A stretch of 64,000 nt of DNA, taken from positions 372,001 to 436,000 of the forward strand of contig CALSTO010000001.1 in assembly GCA_943789295.1 (NCBI GenBank), in the 5' to 3' direction. How positions within the stretch are numbered: position 1 is the first letter of the stretch; the number at the start of each line of letters is the position of its first letter. The stretch is from MAG-121220-bin8 sp002700465. GTDB taxonomy: Bacteria; Bacteroidota; Bacteroidia; Flavobacteriales; Flavobacteriaceae. The notes under the pieces were generated by a model that was not told the DNA's origin, searched no databases, and saw nothing but the letters and a program-made list of their open reading frames with translations. Shown piece by piece: positions 54,429 through 63,086 of this stretch. The position numbers were made by a program, and so were the translations under genes.

Positions 54429-55181
54429 TTGCGATATTTATTAGAATTATCTTTTTATGGAGCCAATTATCACGGTTGGCAAATACAACCCAGTTCTGTT
54501 TCTGTTCAAGAAACAATTGAAAAGTGCTTATCTACTATTTTAAATAAAAAAATTAATATCGTTGGAGCAGGCAGAACAGACACTGGTGTTCATGCCTCAT
54601 ATTTTTGTGCACATTTTGATTATGATCAAATAATAAAAGATAAATCAAATCTTATTTATAAATTAAACTCTTTTTTACCAAAAGACATTTCTATTAATAG
54701 AATTTATAAAGTTAAAGACGATTTTCATGCTAGATTTGATGCCTTAAGTAGAACTTATCATTATAAAATTAATACGTTTAAAAATCCATTTCTTTTAAAA
54801 AACTCTTACTATCTTAAAAAGAATATAGATTTTAATAAAATGAATTTAGCAGCCTTGACGCTTTATAATTATAAAAACTTTAAGTCTTTCTCAAAATCTA
54901 ACACTGATGTACACACTTTTGATTGTAATATTATAGATGCAAAATGGAGTTCAATGGAAAATCATTGGGTTTTTGAAATTTCAGCTAATCGTTTTTTAAG
55001 AAACATGGTAAGAGCTATTGTTGGAACTCTTATAGAAATAGGAGAGGGTAAGTATGATATATCTCATATGGAAACTGTAATTTTGAGTAAAAATAGAGAG
55101 GAGGCAGGTTATTCAGTGCCAGCACACGGTTTAAGTTTAACAAACATTGTTTATCCAAAAAACACAATATTTGATGAGTAG
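54429..55181 (+). CDS. truA: tRNA pseudouridine synthase A
   Basis: A 250-residue enzyme that makes pseudouridine at tRNA positions 38-40. The catalytic Asp51 lies in GAGRTDTGVHA and the family start RYLLELSFYGANYHGWQ is clear. The start codon is TTG at 54429; no better ATG precedes the family start. The stop overlaps the ATG of the next gene (55174) by eight bases. Confidence 0.95.
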   Translation: MRYLLELSFYGANYHGWQIQPSSVSVQETIEKCLSTILNKKINIVGAGRTDTGVHASYFCAHFDYDQIIKDKSNLIYKLNSFLPKDISINRIYKVKDDFHARFDALSRTYHYKINTFKNPFLLKNSYYLKKNIDFNKMNLAALTLYNYKNFKSFSKSNTDVHTFDCNIIDAKWSSMENHWVFEISANRFLRNMVRAIVGTLIEIGEGKYDISHMETVILSKNREEAGYSVPAHGLSLTNIVYPKNTIFDE

Positions 55182-56958
55182 AAACTCTAATCTTTTTGAT
55201 GTTAAACTTTTTAAAAGACTATTGGATTATGTTCTAGTTTACAGAACTGTCTTTGTTTTTGTAGCTATTTCGGCTATATTAATTTCTATTTTTTCAACAT
55301 TAACTCCCTACCTAATCAAAGTAGCTGTTGATGATTACCTGGCATTAGGCAAATATCAAGATTTTATTTATTTAATAATCTTCATGCTTTTTAATTTAAT
55401 CCTTACTGTACTCTTTATGTTTTTGTTTAGCTACTATGCTAATTTACTTGGACAAAAAGTTATTTATGATATTAGAGTTCAGTTGTTTAAACATATTCTA
55501 GATTTTAAAATGTCATACTTTGATAAGTCATCAGTTGGTAGATTAGTAACTAGAGCTGTAAATGACATGGAAACTATTGCAAGTATTTTTAGCCAAGGTC
55601 TTTTTATGATAGCTGCCGATTTAATTCAAATGACTTTAGTAATAATAGTTATGCTTGTCTTAAGCTGGAAGCTGTCACTCACTATTTTTATTATTTTACC
55701 ATTTATTCTGTTTGCAACTAGAAAGTTTCAAAAGTCAATGAAAATTGCTTTTAATGAGGTGCGATCTGAAGTTGCTAATTTAAATTCCTTTGTACAAGAG
55801 AGAATTACTGGGATGAAAATTGTTCAATTGTTCAATAGAGAAAAAATTGAATATGACAATTTTGTTAAAATTAATGAAAAACATAAAAAAGCTTGGTTGA
55901 AAACAGTTTGGTATAATTCAATCTTTTTTCCAATTGCTGAACTTTCAACATCAATTACAATAGGTCTAATTGTCTGGTTTGGCGGTTTAAATGCTGTATT
56001 AGAAAACTCTTCTATTACATTAGGAACTATATTTTTATTTATACAACTATCTCAAATGCTGTTTAGACCGTTACGTCAAATTGCTGACAAGTTTAATACC
56101 TTGCAAATGGGTATGGTTGCCGCTAATAGAATTTTTAAAATTATTGACACTGCCAGCAATATTCCAGATTTGGGAACAAAAAATAAAGATTTTATTGATG
56201 GAAAAATAGAATTCAATAATATTAGTTTCTCATACATTGAAAATGAAAAGGTGATTAAAAATCTTTCCTTTACAATTAATAATGGTGAAAAAATTGCAAT
56301 TGTTGGTTCAACGGGCTCTGGTAAAACAACAATTGTTAATTTAATATCCAGATTTTATGATGTTCAAAATGGTTCAATATTTATCGGAAATAATAATATA
56401 AAAGATTATAAATTACAGTCACTAAGAGGTCGTATAGCCCTGGTTTTACAAGATGTTTTTCTTTTTGCTGATACTATTCTCAATAATATTACACTTTGGG
56501 ATTCCTCTATTTCTTTTGATAATGTTGTAAATGCTGCAAAAAAAATTGGAATACATGATTTTATTATGTCTCTTCCTGATGGTTACAATTATAATGTTAA
56601 AGAAAGAGGTGTAATGCTGTCTCAGGGTCAAAGACAATTAATATCTTTTTTAAGAGCTTATATTAAAAACCCATCGATTTTAATACTAGATGAGGCAACT
56701 TCAAGTATTGATTCAAATTCTGAGGAATTAATACAAAATGCAACTGAAAAAATTACTGAAAATAAAACATCAATAATAATAGCTCATAGACTATCAACAA
56801 TTTTAAATTCTGATAGAATTTTTGTAATGAATCAGGGATTGTTAGTGGAGCAAGGAACACATAAAGAATTAGTAGCTAAAAAAAATGGTTACTACAAAGA
56901 CTTATATGAAATTCAATTTCAAAAAGAAAAAATTAGCGAAGCTCAGTTTCAAGGTTAG
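55174..56958 (+). CDS. ABC exporter, MsbA-like fused permease/ATPase
   Basis: A half-transporter of about 594 residues. Six transmembrane helices (about 15-300) are followed by the ATPase domain with GSTGSGKTT (Walker A), LSQGQRQL (signature), ILILDEATS (Walker B) and IAHRLST (H-loop). It acts as a dimer and may flip lipid A or export lipids or peptides; the substrate is not readable. I chose the ATG at 55174 (MSRNSNLFD), which overlaps the truA stop, over a TTG at 55147. Its 3' end overlaps cdaA by 26 bases. Confidence 0.93.
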   Translation: MSRNSNLFDVKLFKRLLDYVLVYRTVFVFVAISAILISIFSTLTPYLIKVAVDDYLALGKYQDFIYLIIFMLFNLILTVLFMFLFSYYANLLGQKVIYDIRVQLFKHILDFKMSYFDKSSVGRLVTRAVNDMETIASIFSQGLFMIAADLIQMTLVIIVMLVLSWKLSLTIFIILPFILFATRKFQKSMKIAFNEVRSEVANLNSFVQERITGMKIVQLFNREKIEYDNFVKINEKHKKAWLKTVWYNSIFFPIAELSTSITIGLIVWFGGLNAVLENSSITLGTIFLFIQLSQMLFRPLRQIADKFNTLQMGMVAANRIFKIIDTASNIPDLGTKNKDFIDGKIEFNNISFSYIENEKVIKNLSFTINNGEKIAIVGSTGSGKTTIVNLISRFYDVQNGSIFIGNNNIKDYKLQSLRGRIALVLQDVFLFADTILNNITLWDSSISFDNVVNAAKKIGIHDFIMSLPDGYNYNVKERGVMLSQGQRQLISFLRAYIKNPSILILDEATSSIDSNSEELIQNATEKITENKTSIIIAHRLSTILNSDRIFVMNQGLLVEQGTHKELVAKKNGYYKDLYEIQFQKEKISEAQFQG

Positions 56959-57724
56959 ATTTTAAAATCTCACTATTTTTAATAGCAGTTAGTTCACCAT
57001 TTTTAATTAAAGAAAGTTTACCATTCTCTTCAGAAATCACTATGGCTAAAGCATCGGTTTTTTCTGTAATTCCAATTGCTGCTCTATGCCTAAGACCAAG
57101 TCTAGAATTAATACTTTGACTTTCAGTAACAGGAAGTATAACTCTAGATCCAGTTATGAAATTACCTTCGATTATAACAGCGCCGTCATGTAACGGACTG
57201 TTTTTGAAAAATATACTTTCTATTATTGGACTTGAGATAGTTGCATTTAGTTCATCACCTGTAGTTCTTACAAAATCTAAACTATTGTTTCTCTCTATTA
57301 CAAAAAGAGCTCCTGTTTTGTTACTTTTTAAATTTTCACACGCCTTTATAAACTCGTCTAAATCCATTCCAGTTTGTTCACTAGTAATTTTAAAGAACAA
57401 ATTAAATTTCCTTAATATATTTTTATTATTTGTAATGTTAGAAGATCCTAGCAAAAGAAGAAATTTCCTTATTTCTTGCTGAAAAACTACAATAAGTGCT
57501 ATTACTCCAACACTGATGAACCCACCTAGAATATTACTTAAAAAAGGCATATTAACCAGTTCAGTTAACCACCAAATAATGTAAATTATTACAAATCCTA
57601 AAAAAATATTAATTGCAGCAGTTCCTCTTACTAGTTTATAGGCATAGTATAGCATTATTCCTACTAAAATAATATCAACAAATGGTATTATGAAGTTTTG
57701 AGTTATGTTTAATATATCTTCCAA
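56933..57724 (-). CDS. cdaA: Diadenylate cyclase CdaA
   Basis: A 263-residue membrane enzyme that makes cyclic di-AMP from two ATP. Three N-terminal transmembrane helices (about 10-75) lead to the DisA_N catalytic domain with PLHDGAVII and GLRHRAAIGI, the DGA and RHR active-site motifs. It regulates turgor, potassium and cell-wall balance in other bacteria. It follows folP by 27 bases and shares its promoter. Confidence 0.95.
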   Translation of the reverse strand: MEDILNITQNFIIPFVDIILVGIMLYYAYKLVRGTAAINIFLGFVIIYIIWWLTELVNMPFLSNILGGFISVGVIALIVVFQQEIRKFLLLLGSSNITNNKNILRKFNLFFKITSEQTGMDLDEFIKACENLKSNKTGALFVIERNNSLDFVRTTGDELNATISSPIIESIFFKNSPLHDGAVIIEGNFITGSRVILPVTESQSINSRLGLRHRAAIGITEKTDALAIVISEENGKLSLIKNGELTAIKNSEILKSNLETELR

Positions 57725-57751
57725 ATCTTTACAAAATTAGTCAAAATTGTT

Positions 57752-58582
57752 TTAAACGTTTTCTTTTAAAAAACTATAAAGCTTAATTACTTCTTTTGCC
57801 TCTTTAACATCATGAACTCTTAAAATATTAGCTCCATTAATTAATGCTATTGTATTTAAGCTAGTTGTACCGTTCAGTGCTTTAGAAGGGTCTGTTTTTA
57901 AAAGCTTATAAATCATTGATTTTCTTGAAATACCAACTAATATTGGCTTTTTTAAAACGGTATAAAGCTTTATGTTATTTAATATTTGATAATTGTGTTC
58001 AATGCTTTTACCAAAGCCAAAACCAGGGTCTATTATAATATCACAAACTCCTTTTTTTTCTGCTAAATCTATTTTATATGAGAAATCTTTTATGATTTCG
58101 TAATTAATATTTTCATATTTTGGATTTGCTTGCATATTTGCAGGAACTCCTTTCATGTGCATCATTATATATGGTACTCTATATTTATTTGCTATTTGAT
58201 AAATGTTTTTATCTAAATTTCCACCAGAAATATCATTTATTATAGAAGCTCCTTCATTTAATGATTTTTCAGCAATTTCACCTCTAAAAGTATCAACCGA
58301 AATAATAATTTTATTAAATGTATTATTAATGAGTTTTATAATTGGAATTACTCTTTTTTCTTCTTCTTTTACAGAAATAGTTTTTGCACCTGGTTTTGAA
58401 CTAAAGCCTCCAATATCAATAATATCTGCTCCGTCTGAAATCATTTTTTCGACTTGGAGTAATATTTTTTTTTCGTTTGAATAGACTCCTCCATCATAAA
58501 ATGAATCAGGAGTTACATTTAAAACACCCATGATTTTAGGACTAGACAAGTCTAAAGTATCTCCTTTAATATTTAAAATCAT
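57752..58582 (-). CDS. folP: Dihydropteroate synthase
   Basis: A 276-residue TIM-barrel enzyme that joins p-aminobenzoate to hydroxymethyl-dihydropterin in folate synthesis, the sulfonamide target. The phosphate-binding GVLNVTPDSFYDGG (near 19-32), GADIIDIGGFSSKPG, DIIIDPGFGFGKS and GISRKSMIYK are present. The first gene after a good minus-strand promoter, it precedes cdaA. Confidence 0.96.
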   Translation of the reverse strand: MILNIKGDTLDLSSPKIMGVLNVTPDSFYDGGVYSNEKKILLQVEKMISDGADIIDIGGFSSKPGAKTISVKEEEKRVIPIIKLINNTFNKIIISVDTFRGEIAEKSLNEGASIINDISGGNLDKNIYQIANKYRVPYIMMHMKGVPANMQANPKYENINYEIIKDFSYKIDLAEKKGVCDIIIDPGFGFGKSIEHNYQILNNIKLYTVLKKPILVGISRKSMIYKLLKTDPSKALNGTTSLNTIALINGANILRVHDVKEAKEVIKLYSFLKENV

Positions 58583-58601
58583 GATTTTTAATAACTTTTT
58601 A

Positions 58602-58633
58602 CAAAAGTAATCTACCTAATTCAATTTTTTCAA
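58602..58633 (-). promoter_or_regulatory. Promoter of folP-cdaA
   Basis: On the minus strand, TTG at 58633-58631, a 21-base spacer and TACTTTTG at 58609-58602 fit the flavobacterial promoter; the folP ATG is 20 bases further. Confidence 0.5.
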
Positions 58634-58655
58634 CGAAATTTATATAAAAAAATAA

Positions 58656-59198
58656 TTGGCTATAAATACTTCAACTCAATACGATCAAATTACTTCAATC
58701 TGCAGAGATCTGTTCAAAAAAAAAATGACAGATTATGGAAGTGCGTGGAGGATACTTAGATTAACATCATTAACTGATCAGATTTTTATTAAAGCTCAAA
58801 GAATAAGAGGACTTCAAACTAATAAAGAAAGAAAAGTTGATGAGGGCGAATTTTCAGAATTCATAGGGATTATTAATTATTCCATAATGTCTTTAATTCA
58901 AATTGAAAAAGGAGTTGTAGAATCTCCAGATTTAAACTTAAAACAAGCTCTTAAACTTTATGATTTTAATTTTTCAGAAACCAAAAGTTTAATGGAAAAT
59001 AAGAATCACGATTACGGAGAAGCATGGAGAGATATGAGAGTAAGTTCACTTACAGACTTAATTATTCAAAAAATACTGAGAATTAAGCAAATTGAAGATA
59101 ATAACGGAAAAACTCTTGTAAGTGAAGGAATAGATGCAAATTATCAAGATATGATAAACTACTCTGTATTTGCTCTTATTCATTTACAAAATAAATAA
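58656..59198 (+). CDS. DUF1599-containing protein with an internal duplication
   Basis: A 180-residue cytoplasmic protein built from two copies of the same ~85-residue unit. DYGSAWRILRLTSLTDQI near 27-43 matches DYGEAWRDMRVSSLTDLI near 119-136, and INYSIMSLIQIEK (73-85) matches INYSVFALIHLQNK (167-180). The pattern is that of DUF1599 proteins, of unknown function. The start is a TTG at 58656. It heads a run of plus-strand genes spaced 2-36 bases apart. Confidence 0.88.
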   Translation: MAINTSTQYDQITSICRDLFKKKMTDYGSAWRILRLTSLTDQIFIKAQRIRGLQTNKERKVDEGEFSEFIGIINYSIMSLIQIEKGVVESPDLNLKQALKLYDFNFSETKSLMENKNHDYGEAWRDMRVSSLTDLIIQKILRIKQIEDNNGKTLVSEGIDANYQDMINYSVFALIHLQNK

Positions 59199-59200
59199 TT

Positions 59201-60277
59201 ATGTTGTGGTTTTGGAAAAAATTAGGTAACATATTAATTACCCTTTTTGGAGTAGTTACCGTAATCTTTTTTTTATTCAATATTTTGCCTGGTGATCCTG
59301 CTCAAATGATGCTTGGTCAAAACGAAAATTCTGAACAATTAATTATTTTGAAAAAAAAATATGGTTTTGACAAGCCCATTTTTACTCAGTATCTGTATTA
59401 TTTGAATGATTTGTCGTTGGTTTCATATCATTCAAAAAATCCAGAAAATATTTCTTTTTTAAAAGAAAATAAATATAATTATCTAAGGGTTTTAGAGAAT
59501 AATAATTCATTTATTGTTGTAAAAACTCCTTACTTAAGAGATTCTTATCAAAAAAATGGTGTTTCTGTAATAGATGTTATTAAAAACACATTACCCAATA
59601 CGTTTGTTTTAGGCTTTGCTTCAATTTTAATTGCAGTATTCTTGGGTATGTTCTTAGGTATATTATCAGCTTTAAATAAAAATACTTGGATTGATTACTC
59701 AATTCAACTTCTAAGTACATTAGGAATGAGTGTGCCTTCTTTTTTTAGCGCAATAGTATTTGCTTGGTTTTTCGGATTTGTTTTAAATGAATTTACTGGA
59801 CTAAATATGACAGGAAGTTTATACGAATTAGATGATTATGGTGAACAAATGAAATTACAGTTAAAAAATCTTATTCTTCCATCTGTTGTTTTAGGAATCA
59901 GACCAATTGCAGTAATTTCTCAAATGATGAGAAATTCATTGTTAAAAGTGCTTTCCAAAAATTACATAAAAACAGCTTATGCTAAGGGACTCTCAAGATT
60001 TAATGTTATAAAAAACCATGCTTTTAAAAATTCATTAAACCCTGTAATTACAGCATTATCAGGATGGTTTGCAAGTATGCTAGCGGGTTCTGTTTTTGTG
60101 GAATATATATTTGGATGGAATGGTTTAGGGAAAGAAATTGTTGATGCTTTAAATAAATTAGATGTTCCTGTTTTAATTGGATCTGTTCTTACAATTTCTA
60201 TAATATTCATAATGATCAATATCTTTGTTGATGTAATATATACTTGGCTTGACCCAAGAACAAAAAATAATTTTTAA
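59201..60277 (+). CDS. DppB-like ABC transporter permease
   Basis: A 358-residue binding-protein-dependent transport permease of the dipeptide/oligopeptide type. An N-terminal helix (11-30) is followed by a hydrophilic loop (about 35-125), then five helices (for example 131-152, 161-190 and 320-345). The ATPase-contact region (KTAYAKGLSRFNVIKNHAFKNSLNPVI) matches the EAA loop of DppB. No DppC, binding protein or ATPases are adjacent, so its partners must be elsewhere. It sits between the DUF1599 gene and tpiA. Confidence 0.9.
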   Translation: MLWFWKKLGNILITLFGVVTVIFFLFNILPGDPAQMMLGQNENSEQLIILKKKYGFDKPIFTQYLYYLNDLSLVSYHSKNPENISFLKENKYNYLRVLENNNSFIVVKTPYLRDSYQKNGVSVIDVIKNTLPNTFVLGFASILIAVFLGMFLGILSALNKNTWIDYSIQLLSTLGMSVPSFFSAIVFAWFFGFVLNEFTGLNMTGSLYELDDYGEQMKLQLKNLILPSVVLGIRPIAVISQMMRNSLLKVLSKNYIKTAYAKGLSRFNVIKNHAFKNSLNPVITALSGWFASMLAGSVFVEYIFGWNGLGKEIVDALNKLDVPVLIGSVLTISIIFIMINIFVDVIYTWLDPRTKNNF

Positions 60278-60286
60278 AATTAAATA

Positions 60287-61039
60287 ATGAGAAAAAAAAT
60301 CGTAGCTGGAAACTGGAAAATGAATAACAGTTTAAATGAAACAATTAATTTAATTAACGATCTAAAACAAAATATTGGTAGAACAGATGTGAAAATTATG
60401 ATTTCTCCATCTTTTCCATTTTTAAAAACTGCAGTTGATAAATTAAAAGATGTTAACATTGAGGTTGTGGCTCAAAATATTAATGATAATAAATCTGGAG
60501 CTTATACAGGCGAGGTTTCAACGGATATGTTAAAAAGTGTTGGAGTTTACTCCACTTTAATTGGTCATTCTGAACGAAGAGCATACTATCACGAAAACGA
60601 CGAGCTACTATTAAAAAAAATCAATTTAGCTCTAGAGAGCAATTTGAATATTATATTTTGTTTTGGTGAAGAATTAAAAGACAGAAAATCTAATTCTCAT
60701 TTTGATGTTGTTAAAAGTCAATTAGATAATACAGTGATGAAATTGGATGCAAAGTCTTGGCAAAAAATTGTTTTGGCTTATGAACCAGTATGGGCTATTG
60801 GAACAGGAGAAACAGCATCTGCTGATCAAGCCCAGGAAATACATGAATTTGTTAGAAATTATATTTTAGAAAAGTTTAGCCATAAAATAGCTAACGATCT
60901 CTCTATAATTTATGGAGGAAGTGTAAAACCATCTAATGCAGTTGAAATTTTTAATAAAAAAGATGTAGATGGCGGACTTATTGGAGGAGCAGCTTTAAAC
61001 TCAAACGATTTTATTCAAATAATAAAAGCCAATAACTAA
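60287..61039 (+). CDS. tpiA: Triosephosphate isomerase
   Basis: A 250-residue glycolytic enzyme. The catalytic set is complete: Lys11 (NWKMN), His near 95 in GHSERR and Glu near 165 in AYEPVWAIGTG, with the phosphate-binding loop IYGGSVKP. The gap to the permease gene is 9 bases. Confidence 0.98.
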   Translation: MRKKIVAGNWKMNNSLNETINLINDLKQNIGRTDVKIMISPSFPFLKTAVDKLKDVNIEVVAQNINDNKSGAYTGEVSTDMLKSVGVYSTLIGHSERRAYYHENDELLLKKINLALESNLNIIFCFGEELKDRKSNSHFDVVKSQLDNTVMKLDAKSWQKIVLAYEPVWAIGTGETASADQAQEIHEFVRNYILEKFSHKIANDLSIIYGGSVKPSNAVEIFNKKDVDGGLIGGAALNSNDFIQIIKANN

Positions 61040-61063
61040 ATTATTTATTTTGTAAATTAGAGA

Positions 61064-61342
61064 GTGTTGGGAACTAAAGAAAAAATTTCTGAAAAACATC
61101 TTTCTGAGACTGATTTAATGCATGAAAATGAAATCATTCTTTATAATGATGATGTGAATACGTTTGATCATGTTATAAACACATTAATCAGTGTTTGCGA
61201 TCATACTTTAGAACAAGCTGAACAATGTTCATTAATTGTACATTATAAAGGAAAATGTAGTGTTAAATCAGGATCTTACTCTGACTTAAAACCAATGTGT
61301 ACTAAATTATTACAAGCTGGGTTATCTGCAGAAATTGTATGA
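61064..61342 (+). CDS. clpS: ATP-dependent Clp protease adaptor ClpS
   Basis: A 92-residue adaptor that hands N-end-rule substrates to ClpA/ClpC with ClpP. The binding-pocket region YNDDVNTFDHVINTL and the later helix with VHYKGKCSVKSGSY are typical. The start is GTG at 61064; no ATG precedes the conserved part. No clpA/clpC is adjacent. Confidence 0.93.
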   Translation: MLGTKEKISEKHLSETDLMHENEIILYNDDVNTFDHVINTLISVCDHTLEQAEQCSLIVHYKGKCSVKSGSYSDLKPMCTKLLQAGLSAEIV

Positions 61343-61378
61343 TTTCATTGTGGCATGAGTTTTGCGATTTAATTAAAC

Positions 61379-61936
61379 ATGAAAAATATAATTTTTTTAT
61401 TTATGGGATTCTTTACCTTCTCTTGTAACTCACAAGAACCTTCCTCTAGCTCTATAAAAGAAAGTATTCACCAGTTTAAACTAACTGATTTAGATGGAAA
61501 TACATTCAGTATGTCTAGTTTAAAAGGGAAAAAAGTTATGGTTGTTAATACAGCTTCGAAGTGTGGATTGACATATCAATATGAAATTCTTGAAAAAATG
61601 TATAAAGAATACAAATCAGATAATTTTGTAATCGTAGGCTTTCCTGCTAATAATTTTTTATGGCAAGAACCAGGTTCAAATGATGAAATAGCAGCATTTT
61701 GTTTAAAAAATTATGGTGTGTCTTTTCCAATGATGGAAAAAATTTCTGTTAAAGGATCTGACATGCATCCATTATATAAGTTCTTAACTAGCAAAAATAA
61801 AAATGGTTATAAAGATTCATCAGTTAAATGGAATTTTCAAAAATATTTAATTAATGAAAATGGTTACCTTGAGAAAATAATTTCACCTAGGACAAAACCA
61901 GATGATCCTTCTGTTATCCAGTGGATTAAAACTTAA
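61379..61936 (+). CDS. Glutathione-peroxidase-family lipoprotein
   Basis: A 185-residue exported thiol peroxidase. The lipoprotein signal ends at Cys16 (FTFSC). The peroxidatic site is Cys62 in NTASKCGLT (codon TGT, not selenocysteine), with Gln96 in LWQEPG and Trp in VKWNFQKY. FPANN lacks the Cys of the common FPCNQ motif, so the second Cys, in AAFCLKNYG, is the likely resolving one. It probably reduces lipid or hydrogen peroxides at the membrane with a non-glutathione reductant. Confidence 0.9.
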   Translation: MKNIIFLFMGFFTFSCNSQEPSSSSIKESIHQFKLTDLDGNTFSMSSLKGKKVMVVNTASKCGLTYQYEILEKMYKEYKSDNFVIVGFPANNFLWQEPGSNDEIAAFCLKNYGVSFPMMEKISVKGSDMHPLYKFLTSKNKNGYKDSSVKWNFQKYLINENGYLEKIISPRTKPDDPSVIQWIKT

Positions 61937-61939
61937 TAA

Positions 61940-63086
61940 ATGAAAAATAAAAATGGATCAAGTACCAAATGTGTTCATTCAGGAGATTTAATTGATGACC
62001 GCTTCAAAGGTGCAACGTCTCCACTTTTTCCCTCAACTGCCTATGATTTTATTGACGTCGAAGATGATAAGTATCCAAGGTATTTTAACACTCCAAATCA
62101 AATAGCTCTATCAAAAAAAATAGCTGATCTTGAAAATTGTGACTCGGCTTTATTGTTTAGCTCTGGTATAGCTGCAATTTATACGTCCTTATTTAGTTTT
62201 ATAAAAACTGGTGACCATGTAATATTTCAGTCTTCAATTTATGGAGGAACATTAAACTTGGTTATAAAAGAATTTAAGAAGTTTAATATAGAGTATAGTC
62301 TTGTAGATAGTTTTTTGATTGATGATTATGAGGATAAAATTAAAGATAATACTAAAATAATTTTTGTTGAATCTCCAAGTAATCCTCTTTTAAAAATTAT
62401 TGATTTAAATGCTATTTCAAACCTTTCGAGTAAATACAATTTAATTTCTATAATTGATAACACATTTTCTAGTCCAATTAATCAAAACCCAGCAGATTTT
62501 GGAATTGATATTGTTCTTACATAGTGCAACAAAATATCTGGGTGGACACAGCGATATATTAGCAGGTGCTTTAGCATCAAGTGAAGCAAATGTTAATAAG
62601 ATAGTTGAATCTTCAATTAATTACGGAGGAAATTTAAGCGAGTATACAGTTTGGCTTTTAGAGAGAAGTATAAAGACTTTATCCTTAAGAGTCAATAAAC
62701 AAAATCAAAATGCTATTCATATTGCAGAATATCTTACAACTGTTGGTAAAGTTAAATCAGTTTTTTACCCTGGTTTAAAATCTCATCCTGATCACGAACT
62801 TTCAAAGAAACAAATGAGAGGTTTTGGGGGGATGATGTCTTTTGAATTATCTGACTTAAATACCGCGATATTATTTACTAGAAAATTAAAATTAGTTAAA
62901 TCTGCAATGAGCCTAGGTGGAGTAGAATCTACACTATGTTCTCCTTCATTAACGTCTCATTCAAAAATTTCAAAAGCAAAAAGAGAAAATTTAGGTATTT
63001 TTGATGGTCTTTTGAGATTTTCTGTAGGAATTGAAGACCATGAGGATATTATTGCTGATCTTAATCAGGCTTTTGAAAAAATATGA
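61940..63086 (+). CDS. Cys/Met-metabolism PLP enzyme (cystathionine gamma-synthase/lyase family), one apparent frameshift
   Basis: A member of the Cys/Met-metabolism PLP family, which makes or breaks cystathionine or methionine. The first frame (to 62524) carries SSIYGGTLNL and VESPSNPLL, and stops just before the PLP lysine; the next frame resumes with SATKYLGGHSD, which holds that lysine, and runs to 63086. One extra base near 62517-62524 explains the break, and removing it gives an intact enzyme of about 381 residues. Substrate specificity (CGS, CGL or methionine gamma-lyase) is not settled. It starts 3 bases after the GPx-like gene. Confidence 0.85.

Noticed and set aside
55147..55173. 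TTG start for the ABC exporter
   Set aside because: It lies deep in the truA coding end; the ATG at 55174 begins at the normal N-terminus and overlaps the truA stop in the usual way.
61562..61564. Selenocysteine in the glutathione-peroxidase-like protein
   Set aside because: The peroxidatic codon is TGT (Cys), not TGA.
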